From: an uncultured Collinsella sp.
GTDB lineage: Bacteria; Actinomycetota; Coriobacteriia; Coriobacteriales; Coriobacteriaceae
Assembly: GCA_958423535.1 (NCBI GenBank)
Contig: CATZRJ010000009.1
Coordinates: 1-46,982, forward strand
DNA length: 46,982 bases
Direction of reading: 5' to 3'
Position numbers and translations under genes: made by a program. Shown piece by piece: positions 37,739 to 45,408 of the stretch. Every line of letters starts with the position of its first letter. Positions within the stretch are counted from its first letter, which is position 1. The notes under the pieces were generated by a model. It was given only the letters and a program-made list of their open reading frames with translations, was not told the origin of the DNA and made no database searches.

Positions 37739-39192
37739 TGGCTAATAACACCGTAAAGCTTGCGGTCGAGGAAGCCACCAAGAAGACGACTGCCGGTGAT
37801 GGTCGCATCGTGCGTATCATCGGCCCTGTCGTCGACGTCAAGTTTGACGGCGCGGTGCCCCCGATCTACACCGCGCTCACGGTCGAGGCCGAGACCCCGA
37901 TCGGTCACCTGAGCACGATCCTCGAGGTTGAGAGCCAGCTTCCGGGCGGCGTCGTCCGCACGGTCGCCATGTCCTCGACCGACGGTCTGCAGCGTGGTCT
38001 CATCGCCACCGATACCGGTGAGCCCATGAAGATGCCCGTTGGCCCCAAGACGCTTGGCCGCATCTGGAACGTCATGGGCAAGCCCGTCGACGGCAAGCCT
38101 ATGCCCGAGGTGGAGGAGTTCTACCCCATCCACCACGCGGCGCCCCGCTTTGACGAGCTCACCACCAAGACCGAGATCTTCGAGACCGGCATCAAGGCCG
38201 TCGACCTGCTCGAGCCCTACATCCGTGGCGGCAAAACGGGTCTGTTCGGTGGCGCCGGCGTCGGCAAGACCGTTCTGATTCAGGAGCTCATCAACAACCT
38301 CGCCCAGGAGCATGGCGGCACCTCGGTGTTCACCGGCGTCGGCGAGCGTACCCGTGAGGGCACCGACCTGTTTCTCGAGATGAGCGAGTCTGGCGTTATC
38401 GACAAGACCTGCTTGGTCTATGGTCAGATGAACGAGCCGCCCGGAGCGCGTCTGCGCATCGGTCTGGCCGGCCTTACCACCGCTGAGTACTTCCGCGATC
38501 GTGGCCAGGACGTTCTGCTGTTCATCGACAACATCTTCCGCTTCTCCCAGGCAGGTTCCGAGGTTTCCGCACTTCTGGGCCGTATGCCGTCCGCCGTTGG
38601 TTACCAGCCCACGCTGGCAACCGAGATGGGCGACCTCCAGGAGCGCATTACCTCGACCAAGACGGGCTCCATTACCTCCGTCCAGGCTGTCTACGTCCCC
38701 GCAGACGACCTGACCGACCCGGCGCCTGCCACGACGTTTACGCACCTCGACGCCACCACGGTTCTTTCGCGTAGCATTTCGTCGCTCGGCCTGTTCCCGG
38801 CTATCGACCCGCTCGCGTCTTCCTCCGACGCTCTCGATCCCTCGATCGTCGGCGAGGAGCACTACCGTGTCGCCGTCAAGGTCCAGGAGCTCCTGCAGGA
38901 GTACTCCGACCTTCAGGACATCATCGCCATTCTGGGTATGGACGAGCTGTCCGAGGAGCAGCGCCTTACGGTCAACCGTGCCCGTAAGATTCAGCAGTTC
39001 CTCTCGCAGTCCTTCCACGTCGCCGAGAAGTTCACCGGCAACCCCGGTGTCTACGTCCGCGTCGAGGATACCGTCCGCTCTTTCGCCGAGATTGTCGACG
39101 GCAAGGCCGATGACCTGCCCGAGCAGGCTTTCCGCTATGCTTCCACGATTGAGGACGTGCGCGAGCGCGCCCGCAAGATGGGGGAGAAGTAG
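37738..39192 (+). CDS. atpD: ATP synthase F1 subunit beta
   Basis: A 484-residue catalytic subunit that makes and hydrolyses ATP. The P-loop is GGAGVGKTV, the catalytic Glu lies in GVGERTREG, the Walker B region is DVLLFIDNIFRFSQAG, and the DELSEEQ segment (written DELSEEQRL here) is the lever that contacts gamma. A short N-terminal lead of about 20 residues (VEEATKKTTAGD) precedes the first strand. It is followed after 3 nt by atpC. Confidence 0.98.
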   Translation: MANNTVKLAVEEATKKTTAGDGRIVRIIGPVVDVKFDGAVPPIYTALTVEAETPIGHLSTILEVESQLPGGVVRTVAMSSTDGLQRGLIATDTGEPMKMPVGPKTLGRIWNVMGKPVDGKPMPEVEEFYPIHHAAPRFDELTTKTEIFETGIKAVDLLEPYIRGGKTGLFGGAGVGKTVLIQELINNLAQEHGGTSVFTGVGERTREGTDLFLEMSESGVIDKTCLVYGQMNEPPGARLRIGLAGLTTAEYFRDRGQDVLLFIDNIFRFSQAGSEVSALLGRMPSAVGYQPTLATEMGDLQERITSTKTGSITSVQAVYVPADDLTDPAPATTFTHLDATTVLSRSISSLGLFPAIDPLASSSDALDPSIVGEEHYRVAVKVQELLQEYSDLQDIIAILGMDELSEEQRLTVNRARKIQQFLSQSFHVAEKFTGNPGVYVRVEDTVRSFAEIVDGKADDLPEQAFRYASTIEDVRERARKMGEK

Positions 39193-39195
39193 GTT

Positions 39196-39588
39196 ATGCG
39201 TATCCGCATCGTGTGCCCCGTGAGCTGCGCCTATGAGGGCGACGCTGCGTTTGTGTCGATTCCGTCCACGGATGGCGAGTTTGGCGTTCTGCCTGCTCAC
39301 TCCAGCGAGATCTGCACGATCGACCGCGGTTACGTTCGCGTTTCCGATAAGGCCATGGGCACTGTCGACCACACGTTTGCCGTGGCCGGCGGCTATGCCC
39401 AGGTTGCGGACGATGTCGTGACCGTTCTCGCCGAGCGCGCTTGCGATTTGGCGACCGTCGATGCCGACAAGCTTAAAGCTGATATTCAAGGTTTTGAAGA
39501 GAAGCTGGGTAATTTGTCGGAGGATGATGCACGCCGCGCCTACCTCTATAATGAAATCGCATGGTGTAAGCTCAAGCTTGCCCAATAG
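39196..39588 (+). CDS. atpC: ATP synthase F1 subunit epsilon
   Basis: A 130-residue protein with the N-terminal beta sandwich (IPSTDGEFGVLPAHSSEICT) and the C-terminal two-helix arm (ADIQGFEEKLGNLSEDDA onward) that can block rotation. It is the last gene of the operon; a strong terminator-like hairpin lies 37 nt downstream and precedes murA. Confidence 0.95.
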   Translation: MRIRIVCPVSCAYEGDAAFVSIPSTDGEFGVLPAHSSEICTIDRGYVRVSDKAMGTVDHTFAVAGGYAQVADDVVTVLAERACDLATVDADKLKADIQGFEEKLGNLSEDDARRAYLYNEIAWCKLKLAQ

Positions 39589-39624
39589 TCAAACGATTTA
39601 GCGTTCGACCATTTGCGAACACAT

Positions 39625-39663
39625 CATGCCCGGGATGGCCCAGCCACCCCGGGCATGCTTTTT
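39625..39663 (+). terminator. Terminator of the atp operon
   Basis: CATGCCCGGGATGG pairs with CCACCCCGGGCATG (one mismatch), followed by CTTTTT. It ends 14 nt before the murA start, so some read-through into murA is possible. Confidence 0.85.
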
Positions 39664-39676
39664 GAAAGGGTAGACC

Positions 39677-40960
39677 TTGGATATTATCCGCGTTGAGGGT
39701 GGCCACGCCATCGGAGGCTCCGTGCCCGTCTCGGGTGCCAAGAACTCCGCGCTCAAACTCATGGCGGCAACGCTTCTGGCGCCGGGCAAGACGACGCTGC
39801 AGAACGTGCCCGATATTTCCGATGTTCACGTGATGGGCAAGGTGCTCAAGGGCATGGGCGCTACGATCGATGTTCTCGACGAGCACACGCTCGAGATTGA
39901 TACCTCTCAGGTCGATTCTTGGGAGGCCCCCTACGAGCTCGTTGCCAAGATGCGTGCTTCCACCGCCGTCATGGGACCCCTGCTGGGCCGCTTCCATCGC
40001 GCCAAGATTGCCATGCCGGGCGGCTGCAACCTGGGTGCTCGCAAGATCGATATGCACATTCTGGGTCTCGAGGCCCTGGGCGTTGAGTTCGATACCGCCC
40101 ACGGTTACATCAACGCTAATGCGCCCCACGGTCTGCGCGGTACCACCGTCACGCTCGAGTTCGCCAGTGTCGGTGCGACCGAGAACCTCATCATGGCTGC
40201 CGTGCGCGCGCAGGGCACCACGGTTATCGACAACGCTGCCCGCGAGCCCGAGATCGTCGACCTTGCCAACATGCTCAACGAGATGGGTGCCAAGATCGTC
40301 GGCGCGGGCACGCCCGTCGTGACCATCGAGGGCGTGGAGGAGCTGCACCCCGTTACCCATTGCGTGGTGGGTGACCGCATCGAGGCCGGCACCTTTATCG
40401 TCGCCGGCGCCCTCATGGCCGATGAACGCGGCGTCGATGTTACGGGCTTCTGCCCCATCCACCTGGGCATGGTGCTCAAAAAGATGGAACTTATGGGTAT
40501 CGAGTGCGAGCGTATCGAGAACGGTGTCCACGTCAATCGCGCCGAGCGCATCAAGCCGGTCGATATCCAGACGCTTCCGTTCCCGGGTTTCCCGACCGAC
40601 ATGCAGGCGCAGATCATGGTGCTTTCGGCCCTTGCCGACGGAAGTTCCGTGATTACCGAGAATATCTTCGAGAACCGCTTTATGTTCGCCTCCGAGCTCG
40701 TGCGTATGGGTGCTGATATTCGCATTGAGAGCCATCACGCCATGATTCACGGCGTTAAGGGGTTCTCAGGCGCACAGGTCACCTCGCCCGACCTTCGTGG
40801 CGGCGCGGCGCTTGTGGTTGCCGGTCTTATCGCCGACGGCGTTACCGAGGTCTCTGCCATCCATCACATCAAACGTGGCTACGAGCAGTTTGTCGAAAAG
40901 CTGCAGGCGCTTGGCGCGCATGTCGAACATGCCACCGTCCCCGATCCCGTCATCTACTAA
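39677..40960 (+). CDS. murA: UDP-N-acetylglucosamine 1-carboxyvinyltransferase
   Basis: A 427-residue enzyme that transfers enolpyruvate from PEP to UDP-GlcNAc, the first committed step of peptidoglycan synthesis. The catalytic Cys117 lies in MPGGCNLGARKIDMH, and the substrate-site Lys22-Asn23 in SGAKNSALK; Cys at this place predicts fosfomycin sensitivity. The start is TTG 39677 with GAAAGGG upstream. An LCP-family gene follows after 12 nt, so precursor synthesis and glycopolymer attachment to the wall are encoded together. Confidence 0.96.
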   Translation: MDIIRVEGGHAIGGSVPVSGAKNSALKLMAATLLAPGKTTLQNVPDISDVHVMGKVLKGMGATIDVLDEHTLEIDTSQVDSWEAPYELVAKMRASTAVMGPLLGRFHRAKIAMPGGCNLGARKIDMHILGLEALGVEFDTAHGYINANAPHGLRGTTVTLEFASVGATENLIMAAVRAQGTTVIDNAAREPEIVDLANMLNEMGAKIVGAGTPVVTIEGVEELHPVTHCVVGDRIEAGTFIVAGALMADERGVDVTGFCPIHLGMVLKKMELMGIECERIENGVHVNRAERIKPVDIQTLPFPGFPTDMQAQIMVLSALADGSSVITENIFENRFMFASELVRMGADIRIESHHAMIHGVKGFSGAQVTSPDLRGGAALVVAGLIADGVTEVSAIHHIKRGYEQFVEKLQALGAHVEHATVPDPVIY

Positions 40961-40972
40961 TGCAGGTTGCCT

Positions 40973-42199
40973 ATGTTTAACAAGAAGCCCCTGGCGGATA
41001 ACACCCGAAGACCCTCGACTGGTGCGCAGGCCAAGATCTACAGCCGCGACAACGTCGCTCGCTATTCCGAGCGCGCCCGTCAGCGCCGTCGCGGGCGCAC
41101 GGTTCGCCGCGTAGCTCTCATCGCCGTGCTCGGCGTACTGCTGAGCGCCACGACCGCTGCAGGTCTGTGGTTTGCCACCATCATGGGCAAGCTTGGCGAC
41201 TCCAATGTCATTACCAACAACTTGCGCCAGATTCTGGTCGATACCGATGAGGCAAAAGATCCGTTCTACGTGCTGCTTCTTGGTACCGATGGTCGTCCGG
41301 GCGAGGATACGTACCGTGCCGACTCGATTATCCTGGCTCGCGTTGACCCTACGCAAAAGCAGGCAACGCTCATCTCCATTCCGCGCGATACCAAGGTTGT
41401 CTACAAAGGCTCGACCATGAAGATTAACGCCTGCCATACCTATGGCGGCGCCGAGGCCATGGTCCAAGCGGTCAACGAGCTGTGCGGCGTTCAGATTGCT
41501 CACTATGCCGAGGTCAGCTTTGACGGCATGCAGTCGCTTATTGATTCGGTTGGCGGTATCGACATTAACGCGACCGACGACGTCGACGATCCCGAGCACC
41601 TGGATATTAAGATTACTGCCGGCCAGCAGCACATGGATGGCGCCACCGCCCTTACCTACGCCCGTTGCCGTTACACCTATGCCGACGGCGACTATACGCG
41701 CATGCGCCATCAGCGTCAGGTACTTGGCGCCCTCGCCAACCAGATCCTCAACAACTTTGATGCCACCAAGATCTTTGATCTGGTCAACTCGCTGTCCGAC
41801 ATGCTCGTAACCGATATGAGCGTTCAGGATATCGTCTCTACGGTCAATGCCATGCGCGGCATGGATGTCGATGGCATCTACTCGGCCAACCTGCCCTCGT
41901 ATGCCGACGGCAGCACTATGATCGACGGTGTGAGCTATGTCTTTGTCTACGAAGACGAGCTTAAGGAAATGATGGCCCGTGTCGAAGCCGGTGAGGATCC
42001 CGAGGGCCCCAACACCATGGGCCTTTCCGACGGCTCCAGCTCCACGATCGGTGACCTCAACAACAATACGTCCGAGGACTACGCATATGGCACGGCGACC
42101 TCGTCGGGTGGCTCGGACGATTCCGACGATTCGGGCGACGGCTCCGATAACTACGAAGAGCCCACCGGCGACGGCAACGGCTACGAAGCCAACTATTAG
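40973..42199 (+). CDS. LytR-CpsA-Psr (LCP) family cell-wall ligase
   Basis: A 408-residue membrane-anchored protein. A basic cytosolic tail (RARQRRRGRTVRR) precedes one membrane helix (about 47-68). The LCP domain shows VLLLGTDGRPGEDTYRADSI with the Asp and Arg pair, ISIPRDTKV, and ALTYARCRYTYADGDYTR with the Arg cluster that binds pyrophosphate. The family attaches glycopolymers such as teichoic acids to peptidoglycan outside the membrane. The C-terminus (about 330-408) is a low-complexity Ser, Gly, Asp, Asn tail. ATG 40973 is used rather than TTG 40967. Its stop codon is followed one nucleotide later by copy 4 of the structured element. Confidence 0.92.
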   Translation: MFNKKPLADNTRRPSTGAQAKIYSRDNVARYSERARQRRRGRTVRRVALIAVLGVLLSATTAAGLWFATIMGKLGDSNVITNNLRQILVDTDEAKDPFYVLLLGTDGRPGEDTYRADSIILARVDPTQKQATLISIPRDTKVVYKGSTMKINACHTYGGAEAMVQAVNELCGVQIAHYAEVSFDGMQSLIDSVGGIDINATDDVDDPEHLDIKITAGQQHMDGATALTYARCRYTYADGDYTRMRHQRQVLGALANQILNNFDATKIFDLVNSLSDMLVTDMSVQDIVSTVNAMRGMDVDGIYSANLPSYADGSTMIDGVSYVFVYEDELKEMMARVEAGEDPEGPNTMGLSDGSSSTIGDLNNNTSEDYAYGTATSSGGSDDSDDSGDGSDNYEEPTGDGNGYEANY

Positions 42200-42200
42200 A

Positions 42201-42368
42201 GTTACGCGGTTTTACCAAACCGCGTAACCAGTCGACGCTGCAAACCCGCCAGAGCGGCAATCTGCCTTTCAACTTCGGCGGCATGATCAAAAGATCAATG
42301 CCGCCTTGTTTCAAGGCACCTTGCTCGCTCTGGCGGGTTTTCGCTGTCCGCGCCAAAACATCGGCGTT
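42201..42368 (+). repeat. Structured dispersed element, copy 4 of 4 (best paired)
   Basis: P1 is a perfect 12-bp hairpin (42201-42212/42217-42228, loop TACC) in which GCGG/CCGC replaces the GGCG/CGCC of copies 1 and 3. Linker TCGACGCTG at 42232-42240. P2 is a perfect 15-bp helix (42242-42256/42326-42340); GCAA/TTGC (42257-42260/42321-42324) with bulged T42325; P3 GCCTT/AAGGC (42264-42268/42313-42317). P4 is GGCGGCAT-GATC, loop AAAA, GATC-A-ATGCCGCC (42277-42305). It ends with GCCAAAACATCGGCGT from 42352. The rest of the 334-bp gap to 42533 carries only a terminator. Confidence 0.85.
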
Positions 42369-42473
42369 GCCGGAACACTTGGCGCTTGGGGGCGTTCCTT
42401 ATGTGTCGGCAGTTTGGGACACTCCTTGCGTCAAGAGGCTGGCGCGCGTCAACCTGGTCTCATTGCAGCAAAA

Positions 42474-42514
42474 AATCGCCCCGTTCTCGATTGAGGACGG
42501 GGCGATTCGTCTTT
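42474..42514. terminator. Bidirectional terminator between LCP and pepT genes
   Basis: AATCGCCCCGT (42474-42484) and ACGGGGCGATT (42497-42507) are exact complements. AAAAA precedes and TCTTTT follows, so it can serve both convergent genes. Confidence 0.85.
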
Positions 42515-42533
42515 TGGGCTTATGCGGCCAGTC

Positions 42534-43781
42534 TTATGCGAAACGGGTGACAAGCTCCTGCAGGACGTCGGTCATCTTGACGAGTGAGCTGACCGGGACA
42601 AACTCGTTGACGCCGTGGTAGCAGTAACCGCCTGTCGAGAGGTTGGGGCAGGGCAGGCCACGGAACGACAGCTGGGCGCCGTCGGTGCCGCCGCGAATCG
42701 GCAACACCTGGGGCTCGACGTCGCAGGCAAGGAAGGCATCCTTGGCGACATCGATCAGCTCCGGGTAGTCGCGGACGATCTCGGCCATGTTGCGGTACTG
42801 GTGCTTAATCTCGACCGTTACGCGCTCCTCGCCCAGTCGCTGGTTGAGCAGTGCGGCGGCGGCATCCATCAGCTCGAGCTTCTGCTGGAACTTGGCGGCA
42901 TCGTGATCACGGACGATATAGCGCGCCGTGGCATGGTCGACCGTTGCCGAGACGCCCTCAAGGTGATAGAAGCCCTCGTAGCCCTCGGTGTATTCCGGAC
43001 GCTGCTCGTAGGGGAGCAGGGCATTGAAGTCGCAGAACAGGTTGCCCGCGTTGACCATGCGGCCCTTGGCGTCGCCGGGGTGAATGGACTGGCCCTCAAA
43101 GCGAACGGTTGCCTCGGCGGCATTGAAGCACTCCCACTCAAGCTCGCCAACCGGACCGCCGTCTACCGTGTAGGCGTACTTGCAGCCGAAGGCCTCGATA
43201 TCCAACAGCTCAGCACCGTGACCGATTTCCTCGTCCGGGCAGAAGCAAATGCCGAGCGCGGGGTGGGGCAGGGAGGGATCCTGCGCGATGCGAGCGACGA
43301 GTGCCATGATTTCGGCGACACCCGCCTTGTCGTCGGCTCCCAGCAGCGTAGTTCCGTCGGAGCAGACAAGGTCCTCACCCACCAGATCGTTGAGGGCGGG
43401 AAGCTTGGCGGTGCTCATGGACACGGGCTTGCCGTCAACGATGCCACAAACCAGGTCGCCGCCCTCGTAGTGCACGATGTGCGGCGCTACGCCGGCGCCC
43501 GGCGCGACCTCGGTGGTATCGAGGTGCGCGATCAGGCCCAGGGCGGGCTTATTCTCGGAACCGGCGCTAGCGGGAATGTGCGCGCAGACATAGGCGTTTT
43601 CGGTTACATGGGCATCGGTCGCACCCAGCTCGCGCAGCTCCTCGGCAAGCACGTTGGCAAGGTCAAACTGGACGGTGCTCGACGGCACCTGGTCGCAGTT
43701 GGCATCCTCGGACTGCGTGTTGATCTGGACATAGCGCAAAAAACGCTCGAGGACGTCGGGGTTCGTGGTGGTGTTTTCCAT
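42534..43781 (-). CDS. pepT: Peptidase T (tripeptide aminopeptidase)
   Basis: A 415-residue M20B zinc peptidase that removes N-terminal residues from tripeptides in the cytosol. Metal and catalytic sites are LIAHLDTTE, LLGADDKAGVAEI, CPDEEIGHGA and YTVDGGPVGE, with the late YCYHGVNEF His. The lid domain contains GQSIHPGDAKGRMVNAG. The frame is open to 43877, but I start at ATG 43781, where GGAG lies 8 nt upstream and the family's N-terminus (VLERFLRYVQINTQS) follows at once. It is divergent from the DtxR/MntR-like gene, with a 20-bp palindrome between them. Confidence 0.95.
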   Translation of the reverse strand: MENTTTNPDVLERFLRYVQINTQSEDANCDQVPSSTVQFDLANVLAEELRELGATDAHVTENAYVCAHIPASAGSENKPALGLIAHLDTTEVAPGAGVAPHIVHYEGGDLVCGIVDGKPVSMSTAKLPALNDLVGEDLVCSDGTTLLGADDKAGVAEIMALVARIAQDPSLPHPALGICFCPDEEIGHGAELLDIEAFGCKYAYTVDGGPVGELEWECFNAAEATVRFEGQSIHPGDAKGRMVNAGNLFCDFNALLPYEQRPEYTEGYEGFYHLEGVSATVDHATARYIVRDHDAAKFQQKLELMDAAAALLNQRLGEERVTVEIKHQYRNMAEIVRDYPELIDVAKDAFLACDVEPQVLPIRGGTDGAQLSFRGLPCPNLSTGGYCYHGVNEFVPVSSLVKMTDVLQELVTRFA

Positions 43782-43828
43782 AAAGACCGCTCCAATCTTG
43801 GTTGTCGTGTGCAACAAGAACTCTAGCA

Positions 43829-43848
43829 CGGTATGCCGCGGCATACCG
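43829..43848. promoter_or_regulatory. Perfect 20-bp palindrome between divergent genes
   Basis: CGGTATGCCG is followed directly by its complement CGGCATACCG. It lies 48 bp from the pepT start and 53 bp from the DtxR/MntR-like start, next to a -10-like TAGAAT (43865-43870). It is a natural operator candidate for the divergent regulator. Confidence 0.55.
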
Positions 43849-43901
43849 CGACGCTTGGATGGGGTAGAATCAGCCATTGAATGCAGAAGGGACGGATGTT
43901 C

Positions 43902-44324
43902 ATGGATACGACAAATAGCTCGCGCGAGCTACGCCTAACGGTGGCGAACGAAGACTACTTGGAGTGCATGGTTCGCATCGAAAGCGAAGATGGGGAGACC
44001 AATGGCGTGCGATCGGTCGATATCGCACAGCGCCTTGGCGTCTCGAAGGCATCGGTCAACAAGGCGGTTTCGGCTCTCAAGGCATCCGAGCTTGTCGAGC
44101 AGTCTCACTACGGTAAAGTTATCCTGACTGACCGTGGACGCGAGGTCGGCTCGGCTATCTGGTATCGCCATCGCCTGATCCGCACGTTTTTGGTCCAGGA
44201 GCTCGGCGTCGACTTTGAGTGTGCCGATACCGAGGCCTGCATGATGGAGCACGCGCTTTCCGAGGACACGATGAACCGCTGGCTCGCCTATCTCGAAAAG
44301 CAGGGAATCAGCGTCGAGGAATAG
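43902..44324 (+). CDS. DtxR/MntR-family metal-dependent regulator
   Basis: A 140-residue protein with the DtxR/MntR layout: N-terminal helix NEDYLECMVRI, winged helix with VRSVDIAQRLGVSKASVNKA, then a metal-binding dimerisation domain. Candidate ligands are Asp18, His90, Cys113, Glu116 and His117 (EACMMEH). The first helix is MntR-like, while the Cys-x-x-Glu-His set is DtxR-like. The SH3-like third domain is absent, as in MntR. ATG 43902 is the best-spaced start after AAGGGA; ATG 43896 and 43881 are in frame. The methyltransferase gene follows after 12 nt and is probably in the same operon. Target metal is uncertain (Mn or Fe). Confidence 0.85.
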   Translation: MDTTNSSRELRLTVANEDYLECMVRIESEDGETNGVRSVDIAQRLGVSKASVNKAVSALKASELVEQSHYGKVILTDRGREVGSAIWYRHRLIRTFLVQELGVDFECADTEACMMEHALSEDTMNRWLAYLEKQGISVEE

Positions 44325-44336
44325 CGAAATACATAT

Positions 44337-45230
44337 ATGGACACGAGTTATTACAATCGTTTTGGCGGCGAGGAGCTTATGCGCCGACTTGCCAGCGAGA
44401 CATTGCTGGCACAGGGCCCCATGGGCAGCGTGTTGCTGAGCGAGTGCGGTGCCGCCGATATTCCGCCGGCATTTTGGAACCTCGCCGAACCGCAGACGGT
44501 TTCCCGTATCCATCGACTGTACGTCGCCGCTGGCGCGCAGGTGCTCATCACAAACACGTTTCAGGCGTCGGGCCACGCGCTCGATCAAGATGAAATCGCC
44601 CCATCCATGGCGGAGGTCAATCGCGGGGCGGTCGACGATGCCCGCCAGGCAAATCCTCAGCTCCTGTTGGGGTCTATGGGCCCTATTGCCATTGAGTGGT
44701 TCGTCGAGGATTCTCTCGAGTATCGAGAGATCCGCGCAAACGCTCGTGAGCAGGCGTCCGCCTTGCTCAACGCCGGCGTCGACGGTCTCCTGGTCGAGGC
44801 AGTCACGTCGATCCGCAATCTGCAGCCCGTGCTCGCCGGTGCCCATGATGCCGCTGACGGTATGCCCGTTCTGGTGAGTTTTGCTATTGATGACAAGGGC
44901 GACCTGCTGGGCGATGGCCTAAACATCGAAGGTGCCATCTTGTATGCCGAGAAGCACGGTGCGAACTCGGTCGGGGTCAATTGTTGCTCCCTGACAGCGG
45001 CTACTGCCGCGGTGCCAAGGATGGTCGCCACGGCTACCACGCCCGTTACGGTTCGGCCCAACGCGGGAAATCCGGTCCAGACACAGGATGGGCTCGTGTG
45101 GCACGAGGATCCCGAAGCCTTCGCTCGCGCATGCGTCGAGTGGGCGCGGGCAGGCGCCGCAATGGTAGGCAGCTGCTGCGGAACCACGGCGGTTACGACG
45201 GCCGCTATGGCAGATGCGCTCGATATATAG
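44337..45230 (+). CDS. Homocysteine S-methyltransferase domain protein
   Basis: A 297-residue zinc-dependent methyltransferase of the MetH N-terminal/BHMT/MmuM fold, which transfers a methyl group to homocysteine to give methionine. The barrel starts with LLAQGPMGSVLLSECG; NTFQASG and GSMGP follow; the zinc Cys are in VGVNCCS (about 214-218) and the Cys-Cys of GSCCGTT (about 278-284). The methyl donor may be methyltetrahydrofolate via a separate corrinoid module, or S-methylmethionine; neither is shown by the sequence. ATG 44337 has no good ribosome binding site, suggesting coupling to the regulator 12 nt upstream. A strong terminator follows. Confidence 0.85.
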   Translation: MDTSYYNRFGGEELMRRLASETLLAQGPMGSVLLSECGAADIPPAFWNLAEPQTVSRIHRLYVAAGAQVLITNTFQASGHALDQDEIAPSMAEVNRGAVDDARQANPQLLLGSMGPIAIEWFVEDSLEYREIRANAREQASALLNAGVDGLLVEAVTSIRNLQPVLAGAHDAADGMPVLVSFAIDDKGDLLGDGLNIEGAILYAEKHGANSVGVNCCSLTAATAAVPRMVATATTPVTVRPNAGNPVQTQDGLVWHEDPEAFARACVEWARAGAAMVGSCCGTTAVTTAAMADALDI

Positions 45231-45256
45231 AGCCCCAAAAATAGGAGTATCGAATC

Positions 45257-45283
45257 ACCGCCCCTGCCGGGGCGGTTTTTTTT
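45257..45283 (+). terminator. Terminator after the methyltransferase gene
   Basis: ACCGCCCC (45257-45264), loop TGCC, GGGGCGGT (45269-45276), then a run of eight T residues. It is a textbook intrinsic terminator. Confidence 0.95.
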
Positions 45284-45408
45284 GTTGCCGGCGCGCATCT
45301 CGGCGGCTTTTGCCTAAACGGTGAACGAGCGTGTCGGCGGCTTGTCGGATGCCCGTTGCGGGTATACCTCATGCGTACCATGATCCAAACACTGCGAGGT
45401 GTCTGCGC

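Noticed and set aside
37672..39585. 637-codon minus-strand frame opposite atpD and atpC
   Set aside because: It covers highly conserved ATP synthase genes and has no protein-like features.
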